A stretch of 41,725 bases of DNA from an uncultured Dorea sp. (GTDB lineage Bacteria; Bacillota; Clostridia; Lachnospirales; Lachnospiraceae): positions 1 to 41,725 of the forward strand of contig CANSLW010000004.1 of the NCBI GenBank assembly GCA_947647815.1, given 5' to 3'. The stretch's first letter is position 1, and the number at the start of each line of letters is the position of its first letter. The position numbers and the translations under genes are program-made. The notes under the pieces were generated by a model. That model was not told where the DNA came from and ran no database searches. It saw nothing but the letters and a program-made list of their open reading frames with translations. Below, piece after piece: positions 23,721 to 32,034 of the stretch.

Positions 23721-24092
23721 ATGAAATTAATCATTAATCATTCTTCCATGCAGCCAATCTACGAGCAGATTGTAGAGCAGGTGAAAAATAAAATCATGCA
23801 TGGAGAACTTAAGGAAGATACGGCGCTTCCGTCAGTACGTACACTGGCGAAAGAACTGAAGGTCAGTGCACTGACTGTGAAGAAAGCATATGATGCGTTG
23901 GAAGAAGAGGGCTTCGTGAATACAGTTCATGGAAAGGGAAGTTTTGTAGCCTTTGCAAACCAGGGATTAATGCTTGAGGAAAAGAAGAAAGAAGTAGAAG
24001 CTGATTTGGAAAAGACCATCCGAAAAGGCAGAAGCTGCGGGATGTCGGATGAGGAGATCCGGACATTATTCGAGATTGTTTTGGAGGATTAA
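23721..24092 (+). CDS. GntR-family transcriptional regulator, YtrA subgroup
   Basis: A 123-aa regulator with the GntR winged HTH (YEQIVEQVKNKIMHGELKEDTALPSVRTLAKELKVS region, then VKKAYDALEEEGFV) and only a short C-terminal helical tail. This is the YtrA type, which typically represses an ABC transporter encoded with it. The ATG follows GGAGG by 8 nt. The long inverted repeat at 23653-23701 is its probable operator. The ABC ATPase starts 4 nt after its stop, and the ribosome binding site of that gene lies within its last codons. Confidence 0.93.
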   Translation: MKLIINHSSMQPIYEQIVEQVKNKIMHGELKEDTALPSVRTLAKELKVSALTVKKAYDALEEEGFVNTVHGKGSFVAFANQGLMLEEKKKEVEADLEKTIRKGRSCGMSDEEIRTLFEIVLED

Positions 24093-24096
24093 CAGG

Positions 24097-24942
24097 ATGC
24101 TTAGATTGAATAAGGTAAAGAAACAATATGAAGGGTTTGAGTTGAACTGTACGCTGGAAGTACAGGAAGGATGTATTACAGGATTAATAGGAAAGAATGG
24201 AGCAGGCAAGAGCACAACATTCAAAGCAATTCTGGGATTGATAAGCATGGACGGAGGCAGTATTGAGATTTTTGGGAAACCTATTTCTGATATTGGGATT
24301 CAGGATAAGGAAGATATCGGAGTTGTCTTATCAGACGCAGGATTCAGCGGTTATCTGACAATTTACGACCTGATACCGATGCTTAGGAGTATGTACAGGA
24401 ACTTTCAAGAAGAAGAATTCATCAGAGAATGTGAGAGATTCAGGCTCCCCATGAATAAGAAGATTAAAGAGTTTTCAACAGGAATGAAGCGCAAGTTACA
24501 GGTGGTGGCGGCGCTTACCCATGAGGCGAAACTTCTGATTCTGGATGAGCCGACGGCAGGTCTGGATGTAGTTGCAAGAGATGTGCTTTTAGATATGCTG
24601 AGGGCATACATGGAACATGAAGGAAGGGCGATACTGATCAGTTCCCATATTTCCAGCGATTTGGAAGGACTTTGTGACGATATTTATATGATTAACGATG
24701 GAAAGATCGTACTTTATGAGGAGACGGACGTACTGCTTGATAGTTACGGTATTTTGAAGATGACAACAGAGCAGTATGATAAGTTAGAAAAAGAGCATAT
24801 CCTGCGCTGTAGGAGAGAAGAATTCGGATATAGTTGTCTGACCGACCAGAGACAGTTTTACCAGGAGAATTATCCGGAGATTGCGGTTGAAAAGGGAACC
24901 ATAGATGAATTGATTATGATGATGATACGAGGTGAGAAATAA
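24097..24942 (+). CDS. ABC transporter ATP-binding protein
   Basis: A 281-aa ABC ATPase. Walker A is GKNGAGKST near residue 37. The signature is a degenerate FSTGMKRKL in place of LSGGQ, as in many ABC-2 type exporters. Walker B is LLILDEPTAGLD, and the switch histidine lies in ISSHISSDLE. It pairs with the permease gene, which overlaps it by one base (TAATG). The context with a YtrA-type regulator points to export or cell-envelope stress functions, such as the YtrGABCDEF or bacitracin-like systems, rather than import. The substrate is unknown. Confidence 0.93.
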   Translation: MLRLNKVKKQYEGFELNCTLEVQEGCITGLIGKNGAGKSTTFKAILGLISMDGGSIEIFGKPISDIGIQDKEDIGVVLSDAGFSGYLTIYDLIPMLRSMYRNFQEEEFIRECERFRLPMNKKIKEFSTGMKRKLQVVAALTHEAKLLILDEPTAGLDVVARDVLLDMLRAYMEHEGRAILISSHISSDLEGLCDDIYMINDGKIVLYEETDVLLDSYGILKMTTEQYDKLEKEHILRCRREEFGYSCLTDQRQFYQENYPEIAVEKGTIDELIMMMIRGEK

Positions 24943-25598
24943 TGAAAGGATTATTTATTAAGGACTTGCGTCTGTTAAAAGGACAGAAATCATTTTTTGC
25001 TGCAGTTGTGATTATGATGACATTTTTTATGATGACGTATAGAAATTATTCTTTTGTGATCAGTTATGTTACTATTATGTTTGGTATTCTGACATTGACT
25101 ACTATGAGTTATGACGAATTTGAGAATGGTATGGGATATCTTCTTGTACTGCCAATCAGCCGTAAGCAGTATGTGATAGAGAAATATTTGTTTAGTATCC
25201 TGTCAACTGTAACGGGGCTGCTGGCGGTTTCCGGATGTGCAGCCGTTATATCTGGAATCCGGAATATCGATTTTCTGTGGGAAGACTGGGTATCGTCTGT
25301 AATTGGCAGCTTTATGATTGTTACAATTATGCTGGCGGTTATGATTCCGCTGCAGATGAAATTCGGAGCGGAAAAGAGCAGGGTTGCGATGATGCTGGTA
25401 TTCGGAGGCGGCGCGCTGATTGTATATATGGGAATGAAGCTCTCAGAAGCATTAGAGATTGATTGGACGGGGATGATAGAGTGGCTGGAATCACTTAAGA
25501 CAGCAGCTGTGTTTGGCGGATTTTTTGTTATATGTGGTCTTGTTATGGTGATATCCTGCCAATATTCTATGCACGTGATAAAGAAGAGAGAATTCTGA
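24942..25598 (+). CDS. ABC-2 type transporter permease
   Basis: A 218-aa integral membrane protein with about six predicted helices. It begins MKGLFIKDLRLLKGQKSFF, a typical ABC-2 permease start, with DEFENGMGYLLVLPISRKQY matching the coupling region after helix 2. It overlaps the ATPase stop by one base, so the two are translationally coupled and probably form the transporter, two ATPases with two permeases. No terminator is apparent in the 124 nt before mglB. Confidence 0.88.
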   Translation: MKGLFIKDLRLLKGQKSFFAAVVIMMTFFMMTYRNYSFVISYVTIMFGILTLTTMSYDEFENGMGYLLVLPISRKQYVIEKYLFSILSTVTGLLAVSGCAAVISGIRNIDFLWEDWVSSVIGSFMIVTIMLAVMIPLQMKFGAEKSRVAMMLVFGGGALIVYMGMKLSEALEIDWTGMIEWLESLKTAAVFGGFFVICGLVMVISCQYSMHVIKKREF

Positions 25599-25722
25599 GA
25601 TATTATCTAATAAATTTCAATGTAAAGTGAAAAATATTCTATGTTTTCTTTTCTCCGGGTCGGATATACTGACACTATCAACAAACACGAGGAAAACGTG
25701 TAAAGAAAGGGAGAAAATGGAA

Positions 25723-27021
25723 ATGAAAATGAAAAAATTTGTTGCTATGACAATGACAGCAATGCTCGGTCTTTCACTTGCTGCATGCGGCGGAGGAGGA
25801 GATTCAGAGTCAGGTGATTCGGGTTCAAATGACAGTGGATCATCCGCAGCTTCTTCAGATGTAGCAAATAAGGACAAGCCGCTTGTATGGTTTAACCGTC
25901 AGCCGTCCAACAGTTCTACCGGAGAGCTCGATATGACAGCCCTTAATTTTAACAAAGACACTTACTATGTAGGTTTCGATGCGAATCAGGGCGCAGAGCT
26001 TCAGGGTGAGATGATTAAAGAGTACATCGAGAATAATATCGATGGACTTGACCGTAACGGCGACGGCATCATCGGCTATGTTCTTGCAATCGGTGATATC
26101 GGACACAATGATTCCATCGCGCGTACAAGAGGTGTCAGAAAAGCAATGGGTACGGCTGTTGAGAAAGATGGGGAGATCAACAGTGAGCCGGTCGGAACAA
26201 ACACAGACGGGTCTGCGGCTGCAGTACAGGATGGAAAGATCGAGGTTGGCGGAAAAGAATATATCGTTCGTGAGCTTGCTTCACAGGAAATGAAGAACTC
26301 TGCAGGTGCAACATGGGATGCGGCAACCGCAGGAAATGCAATCGGTACATGGTCTTCTTCCTTTGGCAAAGAGATCGATATCGTTGCTTCTAATAATGAC
26401 GGAATGGGAATGTCCATGTTCAACGCATGGTCAAAGGACAACAAAGTGCCGACATTCGGTTATGATGCGAACAGTGACGCAGTAGCAGCAATCGCAGAAG
26501 GATACGGCGGAACGATCAGCCAGCATGCAGACGTCCAGGCATATCTTACACTGCGTGTTCTGCGTAATGCATTAGACGGTGTTGATGTTGATACAGGTAT
26601 CGGCACAGCAGATGATGCCGGGAATGTACTTAGCGACGATGTATATGTATACAATGCAGACGAGCGTTCTTACTATGCATTAAATGTAGCAGTAGTAGCA
26701 GACAACTATCAGGATTTCACAGATTCAACGAAGATTTATGATCCGGTAGGAAATCAGCTTGACGAGAGCTCTCATGCAACTAAGAAGGTATGGCTTAATA
26801 TTTATAATGCATCTGATAACTTCTTGAGTTCCACATATCAGCCGCTTCTTCAGAACTATGACAAGCTTCTGAACCTTGAAGTAGAGTACATCGGCGGTGA
26901 CGGACAGACAGAGTCTAATATTACAAACCGTCTTGGCAATCCGGGCCAGTATGATGCATTTGCAATTAACATGGTTAAGACTGACAATGCAGCTTCCTAT
27001 ACATCACTGCTCAGCCAGTAA
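25723..27021 (+). CDS. mglB: Galactose/methyl-galactoside ABC transporter substrate-binding lipoprotein
   Basis: A 432-aa periplasmic-binding-protein-like lipoprotein for glucose/galactose-type sugars. The signal peptide ends in the lipobox LAAC, with the lipidated cysteine followed by a Gly/Ser/Asp-rich tether. The mature protein shows WFNRQP, the EF-hand-like calcium loop DRNGDGIIGY, the sugar-ring blocks IVASNNDGM and TFGYDANSDAV, all as in MglB. It is longer than E. coli MglB, with an insertion between DGSAAAVQ and the SNNDG block. The open frame starts at 25627, but the ribosome binding site AAGGGAG (25707-25713) favours ATG 25723. It is followed by an attenuator and mglA. Confidence 0.9.
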   Translation: MKMKKFVAMTMTAMLGLSLAACGGGGDSESGDSGSNDSGSSAASSDVANKDKPLVWFNRQPSNSSTGELDMTALNFNKDTYYVGFDANQGAELQGEMIKEYIENNIDGLDRNGDGIIGYVLAIGDIGHNDSIARTRGVRKAMGTAVEKDGEINSEPVGTNTDGSAAAVQDGKIEVGGKEYIVRELASQEMKNSAGATWDAATAGNAIGTWSSSFGKEIDIVASNNDGMGMSMFNAWSKDNKVPTFGYDANSDAVAAIAEGYGGTISQHADVQAYLTLRVLRNALDGVDVDTGIGTADDAGNVLSDDVYVYNADERSYYALNVAVVADNYQDFTDSTKIYDPVGNQLDESSHATKKVWLNIYNASDNFLSSTYQPLLQNYDKLLNLEVEYIGGDGQTESNITNRLGNPGQYDAFAINMVKTDNAASYTSLLSQ

Positions 27022-27049
27022 TCTTTAGAATGTTTCATTAGGGAAAGAG

Positions 27050-27083
27050 TATCAGGGAGGAGAAATTCTCCCTGATAATTTTT
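27050..27083 (+). terminator. Intra-operon attenuator between mglB and mglA
   Basis: TATCAGGGAG (27050-27059) pairs perfectly with CTCCCTGATA (27068-27077), followed by ATTTTT. Partial termination here would give more binding protein than transporter, a common arrangement. Confidence 0.8.
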
Positions 27084-27128
27084 AAGAGAGAAAACATGAT
27101 TAAGCTACAGATACAGGAGTAAAAAAGA

Positions 27129-28637
27129 ATGGCAGATAAGAAAGATAATATTGTCTTATCGATACGAGGCATGAGCAAATCCTTTGGACGGAACCGGGTT
27201 CTGGATCACATTAATCTGGATGTAAAGCGGGGTACGGTCATGGGGCTTATGGGCGAAAACGGCGCTGGAAAATCAACGATGATGAAGTGTCTTTTCGGTA
27301 CGTATCAGAAGGACGAAGGCAGTATCTTCCTTGGAGGAAGGGAAGTCAGTTTCTCCGGACCAAAAGATGCTCTTGAGAATGGTATTGCGATGGTTCATCA
27401 AGAGTTAAATCAGTGTCTGGACAGAAATGTAATCGATAATCTGTTCCTTGGGCGTTATCCACGCAATTCCGTTGGCATTATCGATGAAGGAAGAATGAAA
27501 AAAGAAGCTTCGGAGCTTTTCAGAAAGCTTGGCATGACGGTAAACCTTACACAGCCGATGCGGAATATGTCCGTATCGCAGAGACAGATGTGTGAGATTG
27601 CAAAGGCAATTTCTTATAATTCAGAAGTGATTGTTCTTGACGAGCCGACTTCTTCCCTGACCGTACAGGAAGTAGAGAAGTTATTTGAGATGATGAGAAT
27701 GTTGAAGAATCAGGGAATCGCCCTTATCTATATTTCCCACAAAATGGATGAGATATTCGAGATCTGCGATGAAATATCCGTACTTCGAGACGGTAATCTG
27801 GTTATGACAAAGGATTCGGAAGATACGGATATGAATGAACTGATTGCGGCAATGGTAGGACGTTCTTTAGAGAATAGATTTCCGCCGGTTGATAATGAGC
27901 CGAAAGATACGATTCTGTCTATCCAGCACTTATCGACGAAGTATGAACCTCACCTGCAGGATATTTCCTTTGACGTGAGGGAAGGGGAGATCTTCGGACT
28001 CTATGGCCTGGTTGGCGCAGGACGTACGGAACTTCTGGAAACCATATTCGGAGTGAGGACAAGAGCAGCCGGACATGTGTACTTTAACGGACGAAGAATG
28101 AATTTTAATACGGCAAAAGAAGCGATGGACCATGGATTTGCCATGATTACAGAAGAGAGAAAGGCGAATGGGCTTTTCCTTAAGGGGGATCTTACCTTTA
28201 ATACAACCATCGCGAATCTGGATCAGTACAAATCCGGCATAGCGCTCTCTGATGCAAAGATGGTGAAGGCAACTGCCGATGAGATTAAGATTATGCATAC
28301 GAAGTGCATGGGGCCTGAGGATATGATATCAAGTCTTTCCGGCGGAAACCAGCAGAAGGTTATCTTTGGGAAATGGCTTGAGAGAGAACCGCAGGTGTTT
28401 ATGATGGACGAACCTACGAGAGGTATCGACGTAGGCGCTAAATACGAAATATACGAATTAATTATCAACATGGCAAAGAAGGGAAAGACAGTGATTGTTG
28501 TTTCTTCTGAGATGCCTGAGATTCTGGGAATTACGAACCGTATCGGTGTAATGTCGAACGGGCGTCTGTCCGGAATCGTGAATACGAACGAGACAAATCA
28601 GGAAGAGCTCTTAAGGCTCAGCGCAAAATATCTATGA
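27129..28637 (+). CDS. mglA: Galactose/methyl-galactoside ABC importer, ATP-binding protein
   Basis: A 502-aa tandem-domain sugar ATPase of the CUT2 type. The N-terminal half has Walker A GENGAGKST, signature MSVSQRQMCEIAKA and Walker B IVLDEPTSSL. The C-terminal half has a degenerate Walker A (GLVGAGRTE) but an intact LSGGNQQKV signature and VFMMDEPTRGIDVGA. This asymmetry is standard for MglA, RbsA and XylG. It energises sugar uptake with MglC. The stop TGA overlaps an upstream in-frame ATG of mglC. Confidence 0.94.
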   Translation: MADKKDNIVLSIRGMSKSFGRNRVLDHINLDVKRGTVMGLMGENGAGKSTMMKCLFGTYQKDEGSIFLGGREVSFSGPKDALENGIAMVHQELNQCLDRNVIDNLFLGRYPRNSVGIIDEGRMKKEASELFRKLGMTVNLTQPMRNMSVSQRQMCEIAKAISYNSEVIVLDEPTSSLTVQEVEKLFEMMRMLKNQGIALIYISHKMDEIFEICDEISVLRDGNLVMTKDSEDTDMNELIAAMVGRSLENRFPPVDNEPKDTILSIQHLSTKYEPHLQDISFDVREGEIFGLYGLVGAGRTELLETIFGVRTRAAGHVYFNGRRMNFNTAKEAMDHGFAMITEERKANGLFLKGDLTFNTTIANLDQYKSGIALSDAKMVKATADEIKIMHTKCMGPEDMISSLSGGNQQKVIFGKWLEREPQVFMMDEPTRGIDVGAKYEIYELIINMAKKGKTVIVVSSEMPEILGITNRIGVMSNGRLSGIVNTNETNQEELLRLSAKYL

Positions 28638-28654
28638 TGAGGGAGATGAACGAT

Positions 28655-30310
28655 ATGGCTAATGAAAACAGTAAAATTCTTACGGCAGAGCAGGAGAAAC
28701 AGCTGCGCCGGCCGATAGAGGATTATGTGGGCAAAATTCAGGCGAAAATTGACGCTCTCCGGTTAGATGGAACAGATAAGGTTATCTCTCTTCAGAACAG
28801 GATTGACGGAGTAAAAAGAGACAAAGCCCTTACTAAGGAAGACAGGGAGACGCGTATCGCGAAAGCAAGAACCGAACTTGAGAAAGCACAGACGGTTGAA
28901 AGAAAGAATAAAGATGAGATATCAAAGCTGATAGCAGATGCTGAGAACTACATAAAGGCACATTTTGATCAGGAATATTATCAGCCAGTTAAAGCAAGCT
29001 GTGAGCTTGAGAAGGCTGCTGCGAAAGAAAAGTATCAGAAGAAGCTTGCCGAGCTTGCGAAAGAACATCAGAGTGCTGTTTCGAAGCTGTCTGACCAGAA
29101 GGAAATCAAAGAAGAGAAGTATGTCTATAAGAACCGCCAGTTTGACGCTAAGATGGAGCTTGAAAAGGAGCTTCAGCAGATTAAGGACAGAAGACATGCG
29201 GCATATTCCTATAAGTATCACCTGATTGACCTCTTGCGTATGTCAAAATTTACTTTTACGGAGACAAGAGCTCAGAAATGGGAGAATTATAAGTATACGT
29301 TTAACCGCAGGGCATTCCTCCTGCAGAATGGTCTGTATATTGCAATTATATTGATTTTTATTGCATTGTGTATTATTACTCCAATCGTAAAGAATACACC
29401 GCTTCTTACATATAATAATGTATTGAATATCCTGCAGCAGGCTTCGCCGCGTATGTTCCTTGCGCTTGGTGTTGCGGGCCTGATTCTTCTTACTGGTACA
29501 GACCTTTCTATCGGACGTATGGTTGGTATGGGTATGACCACTGCGACGATAATTATGCATCAGGGAGTCAATACAGGAGGCGTATTCGGCCATATATTTG
29601 ACTTTACAGGCATGGCGCTTGGTGTAAGAGTAATTCTGGCGTTAGCTGCATGTGTGGTTTTGTGTACCTTCTTTACGACAATAGCAGGCTTCTTTACTGC
29701 AAAATTCAAGATGCATCCGTTTATTTCAACGATGGCAAATATGTTAGTTATCTTTGGTATTATTACCTATGCAACAAAGGGTGTATCTTTTGGCGCGATT
29801 GAACCGGCAATTCCCAATATGATTATTCCAAAGATTAACGGATTCCCGACAATTATTTTATGGGCAGTTGCGGCAATTGCGATTGTATGGTTTATCTGGA
29901 ATAAAACCACGTTTGGAAAGAACCTGTATGCAGTCGGAGGCAATCCGGAAGCAGCATCTGTATCAGGTATCTCTGTATTTGCTGTGACGGTAGGCGCATT
30001 TGTTCTGGCAGGTATCCTGTATGGATTCGGTTCATGGCTCGAGTGTGCCAGAATGGTAGGTTCCGGTTCAGCGGCTTATGGACAGGGCTGGGAGATGGAT
30101 GCAATTGCAGCCTGTGTAGTCGGCGGCGTATCCTTTACCGGTGGTATCGGTAAGATATCAGGTGTAGTAGTCGGTGTATTTATCTTTACTGCGCTTACTT
30201 ACTCCCTGACAATACTGGGTATTGATACAAATCTGCAGTTCGTATTCTCAGGCATCATCATACTGGTGGCAGTAACTCTTGACTGTCTGAAATATGTCCA
30301 GAAAAAGTAA
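28655..30310 (+). CDS. mglC: Galactose/methyl-galactoside ABC importer permease with long coiled-coil N-terminus
   Basis: A 551-aa protein. Residues from about 223 to the end are a normal MglC-type CUT2 permease with about eight to ten helices: ASPRMFLALGVAGLILLTGTDLSIGRMVG near the start, then FGKNLYAVGGNPEAASVSGI and GGVSFTGGIGKISG, both hallmarks. Residues 1 to about 215 are an added, highly charged, Lys/Glu/Gln-rich region predicted as coiled coil with no counterpart in the roughly 340-aa E. coli MglC. I chose ATG 28655 because GGGAG is at 28641-28645; upstream ATGs at 28634 and 28646 are in frame. Confidence 0.88.
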   Translation: MANENSKILTAEQEKQLRRPIEDYVGKIQAKIDALRLDGTDKVISLQNRIDGVKRDKALTKEDRETRIAKARTELEKAQTVERKNKDEISKLIADAENYIKAHFDQEYYQPVKASCELEKAAAKEKYQKKLAELAKEHQSAVSKLSDQKEIKEEKYVYKNRQFDAKMELEKELQQIKDRRHAAYSYKYHLIDLLRMSKFTFTETRAQKWENYKYTFNRRAFLLQNGLYIAIILIFIALCIITPIVKNTPLLTYNNVLNILQQASPRMFLALGVAGLILLTGTDLSIGRMVGMGMTTATIIMHQGVNTGGVFGHIFDFTGMALGVRVILALAACVVLCTFFTTIAGFFTAKFKMHPFISTMANMLVIFGIITYATKGVSFGAIEPAIPNMIIPKINGFPTIILWAVAAIAIVWFIWNKTTFGKNLYAVGGNPEAASVSGISVFAVTVGAFVLAGILYGFGSWLECARMVGSGSAAYGQGWEMDAIAACVVGGVSFTGGIGKISGVVVGVFIFTALTYSLTILGIDTNLQFVFSGIIILVAVTLDCLKYVQKK

Positions 30311-30333
30311 GATGTGAAATAAGTAAGAACGTT

Positions 30334-30360
30334 AAGAGTCAGACTTTGTGCTGGCTCTTT
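30334..30360 (+). terminator. Terminator after mglC
   Basis: AAGAGTCAG (30334-30342) pairs with CTGGCTCTT (30351-30359) with one G-T pair, followed by TTTATTG. It probably separates mglBAC from the sensory genes. Confidence 0.7.
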
Positions 30361-30371
30361 ATTGTTATTTT

Positions 30372-30380
30372 TGCTATAAT
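30372..30380 (+). promoter_or_regulatory. Extended -10 promoter before the response regulator gene
   Basis: A TGCTATAAT (TGn plus perfect TATAAT at 30375-30380) lies 32 nt before the start at 30412. No good -35 at the right distance was found, as is usual for extended -10 promoters. Confidence 0.55.
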
Positions 30381-30411
30381 TAGGTTAATAGAAATACATG
30401 GAGAAATAGAT

Positions 30412-32034
30412 ATGGAAAAGTATACGGTGCTTTTGGTAGATGATGAAGAAGAAGTAATACAGGCCATTATGAAAAAGCTTGAATGGGAGGAACTTGGTTT
30501 CTCTGTGACAGGGTATGCCTGCAACGGGGTAAAGGCTCTTGAGATGGTAGAAGAATATCAGCCTGACGTTGTTGTGACTGATATCAAGATGCCTTACATG
30601 AACGGCATGGAGTTGTCCCAGCGTATTAAAGCAGAGTTCCCGACGACAAAGATACTGATATTTACAGGGTTTGACGAATTCGAGTATGCCAGGGAGGCCG
30701 TTCACTTAGAGGTGGAGGAGTATATCTTAAAGCCGGTGAATTCAGTAGAGCTGACTAACGTATTCAGACAGCTTAAGATAAAACTGGATCAGGAGATCAG
30801 TGAAAAGAGAAATGTTGAGATACTGAAAAAATACTACATGGAATCGCTTCCACTTCTTCAGTCGAATTTTTACACGATGCTTTTGGAAGGACAGGTCCGC
30901 GTGGAAGAGGTTCCAAGATATCTTTCAGATTATCAGTTATCGTTTGACGGACCGTTTTTCTGTTGTCTCGTTGTCCACACATCGGCAAGCCAGATACCAG
31001 AGAATATGAATTCACTGCTTTTGTCAACATCTGTTCAGAAGCAGGCGGAAGAACATCTGGGAGAAAAGTGGCGGGCAAAGGCATTTCCGTATCTTGAAAA
31101 TACGGTTCTGATTGCGCAGCTTCGGTCGGTAAGGGAGATGAGGGAATTGACAGATGACTGTGACCGATTCTGCAAATATGCTCTTCATATTATTGGGGCT
31201 GTCGTGACGGTGGGAATCGGACAGGCGTGTAAGAATATACATGATTTGTCAAAATCATACGGCAGCGCACGGACTGCCGTGTCTTACAGGGTGATTTACG
31301 GTGTGTCCAGGGCGATCAATATGGAAGAAAATCTTCCGCAGGAAACGGGCGTTCCCGCTTCGGGAAATGATATACAGCTCACCAGCCTGTTTAAGATGAT
31401 TCGGCTTGGTTCCAAAGAGGATATTGAGAAAGCGGTAGAGCAATATCTGGATCATGCTTCACTTCAGGAAAGATCTTTGCAATTGTATCATGTTGATATC
31501 ATGGAACTTATCAATGCCTTATATCGGTTTGCAGCAAATCATGAGATTACTGGAAAGGCATTTCCTGATAATATGAAGGTGCTGTATGCGCGTCTTCTGG
31601 ATATGGACTCGGACGCATTAAAGAAGTGGCTTACAGATATCTGCTTTTTCTTCTACGAAGAATTGCTTGATGCAAGGAACCGTTCCACGAAGTCATTTGT
31701 ATCTAAGGCAAAAGAATATGTGCATAACAATTATACGGACGAGACGCTTTCGCTGGATGGAATCTGTCAGGTATTAGGTGTGTCAAATTCCTATTTTTCC
31801 ACCATTTTTAAAAAGAAAACAGGAAAATCCTTTGTTGGTTATCTGACAGAATACCGTATGGATCAGGCTTCCCGGCTGTTAATTGAAACGAATGATAAAA
31901 GTTATGTTATAGCGAGACAGGTAGGGTATACAGATCCGAATTATTTCAGTTATGTATTCAAAAGACGGTTTGGTGTTTCTCCGTCCAGATATAGAACAGA
32001 GCATACAGGAAGTGAAAATGGTGGTGAAAAATAA
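30412..32034 (+). CDS. Response regulator with AraC-type DNA-binding domain
   Basis: A 540-aa two-component response regulator (YesN/AraC type). The receiver domain holds the acidic pair D10-D11, the phosphoacceptor D57 in VVVTDIKMP and K107-region EYILKPV. A long linker region of about 280 residues follows. The C-terminal AraC HTH pair is clear: SLDGICQVLGVSNSYFSTIF, then AYVIARQVGYTDPNYFSYVF-like (here SYVIARQVGYTDPNYFSYVF) and GVSPSRYR. It is encoded with a matching sensor kinase (17-nt overlap). The adjacent mglBAC operon and downstream sugar-binding genes suggest it activates galactose-type sugar uptake. The frame is open upstream, but ATG 30412 fits the family start MYxxLLVDDE. Confidence 0.93.
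   Translation: MEKYTVLLVDDEEEVIQAIMKKLEWEELGFSVTGYACNGVKALEMVEEYQPDVVVTDIKMPYMNGMELSQRIKAEFPTTKILIFTGFDEFEYAREAVHLEVEEYILKPVNSVELTNVFRQLKIKLDQEISEKRNVEILKKYYMESLPLLQSNFYTMLLEGQVRVEEVPRYLSDYQLSFDGPFFCCLVVHTSASQIPENMNSLLLSTSVQKQAEEHLGEKWRAKAFPYLENTVLIAQLRSVREMRELTDDCDRFCKYALHIIGAVVTVGIGQACKNIHDLSKSYGSARTAVSYRVIYGVSRAINMEENLPQETGVPASGNDIQLTSLFKMIRLGSKEDIEKAVEQYLDHASLQERSLQLYHVDIMELINALYRFAANHEITGKAFPDNMKVLYARLLDMDSDALKKWLTDICFFFYEELLDARNRSTKSFVSKAKEYVHNNYTDETLSLDGICQVLGVSNSYFSTIFKKKTGKSFVGYLTEYRMDQASRLLIETNDKSYVIARQVGYTDPNYFSYVFKRRFGVSPSRYRTEHTGSENGGEK

Noticed and set aside
25599..25722. A promoter for mglB in the gap after the ABC-2 permease
   Set aside because: TATTCT and TATACT -10-like hexamers are present, but no convincing -35 pairs with them; a promoter is likely but cannot be placed.
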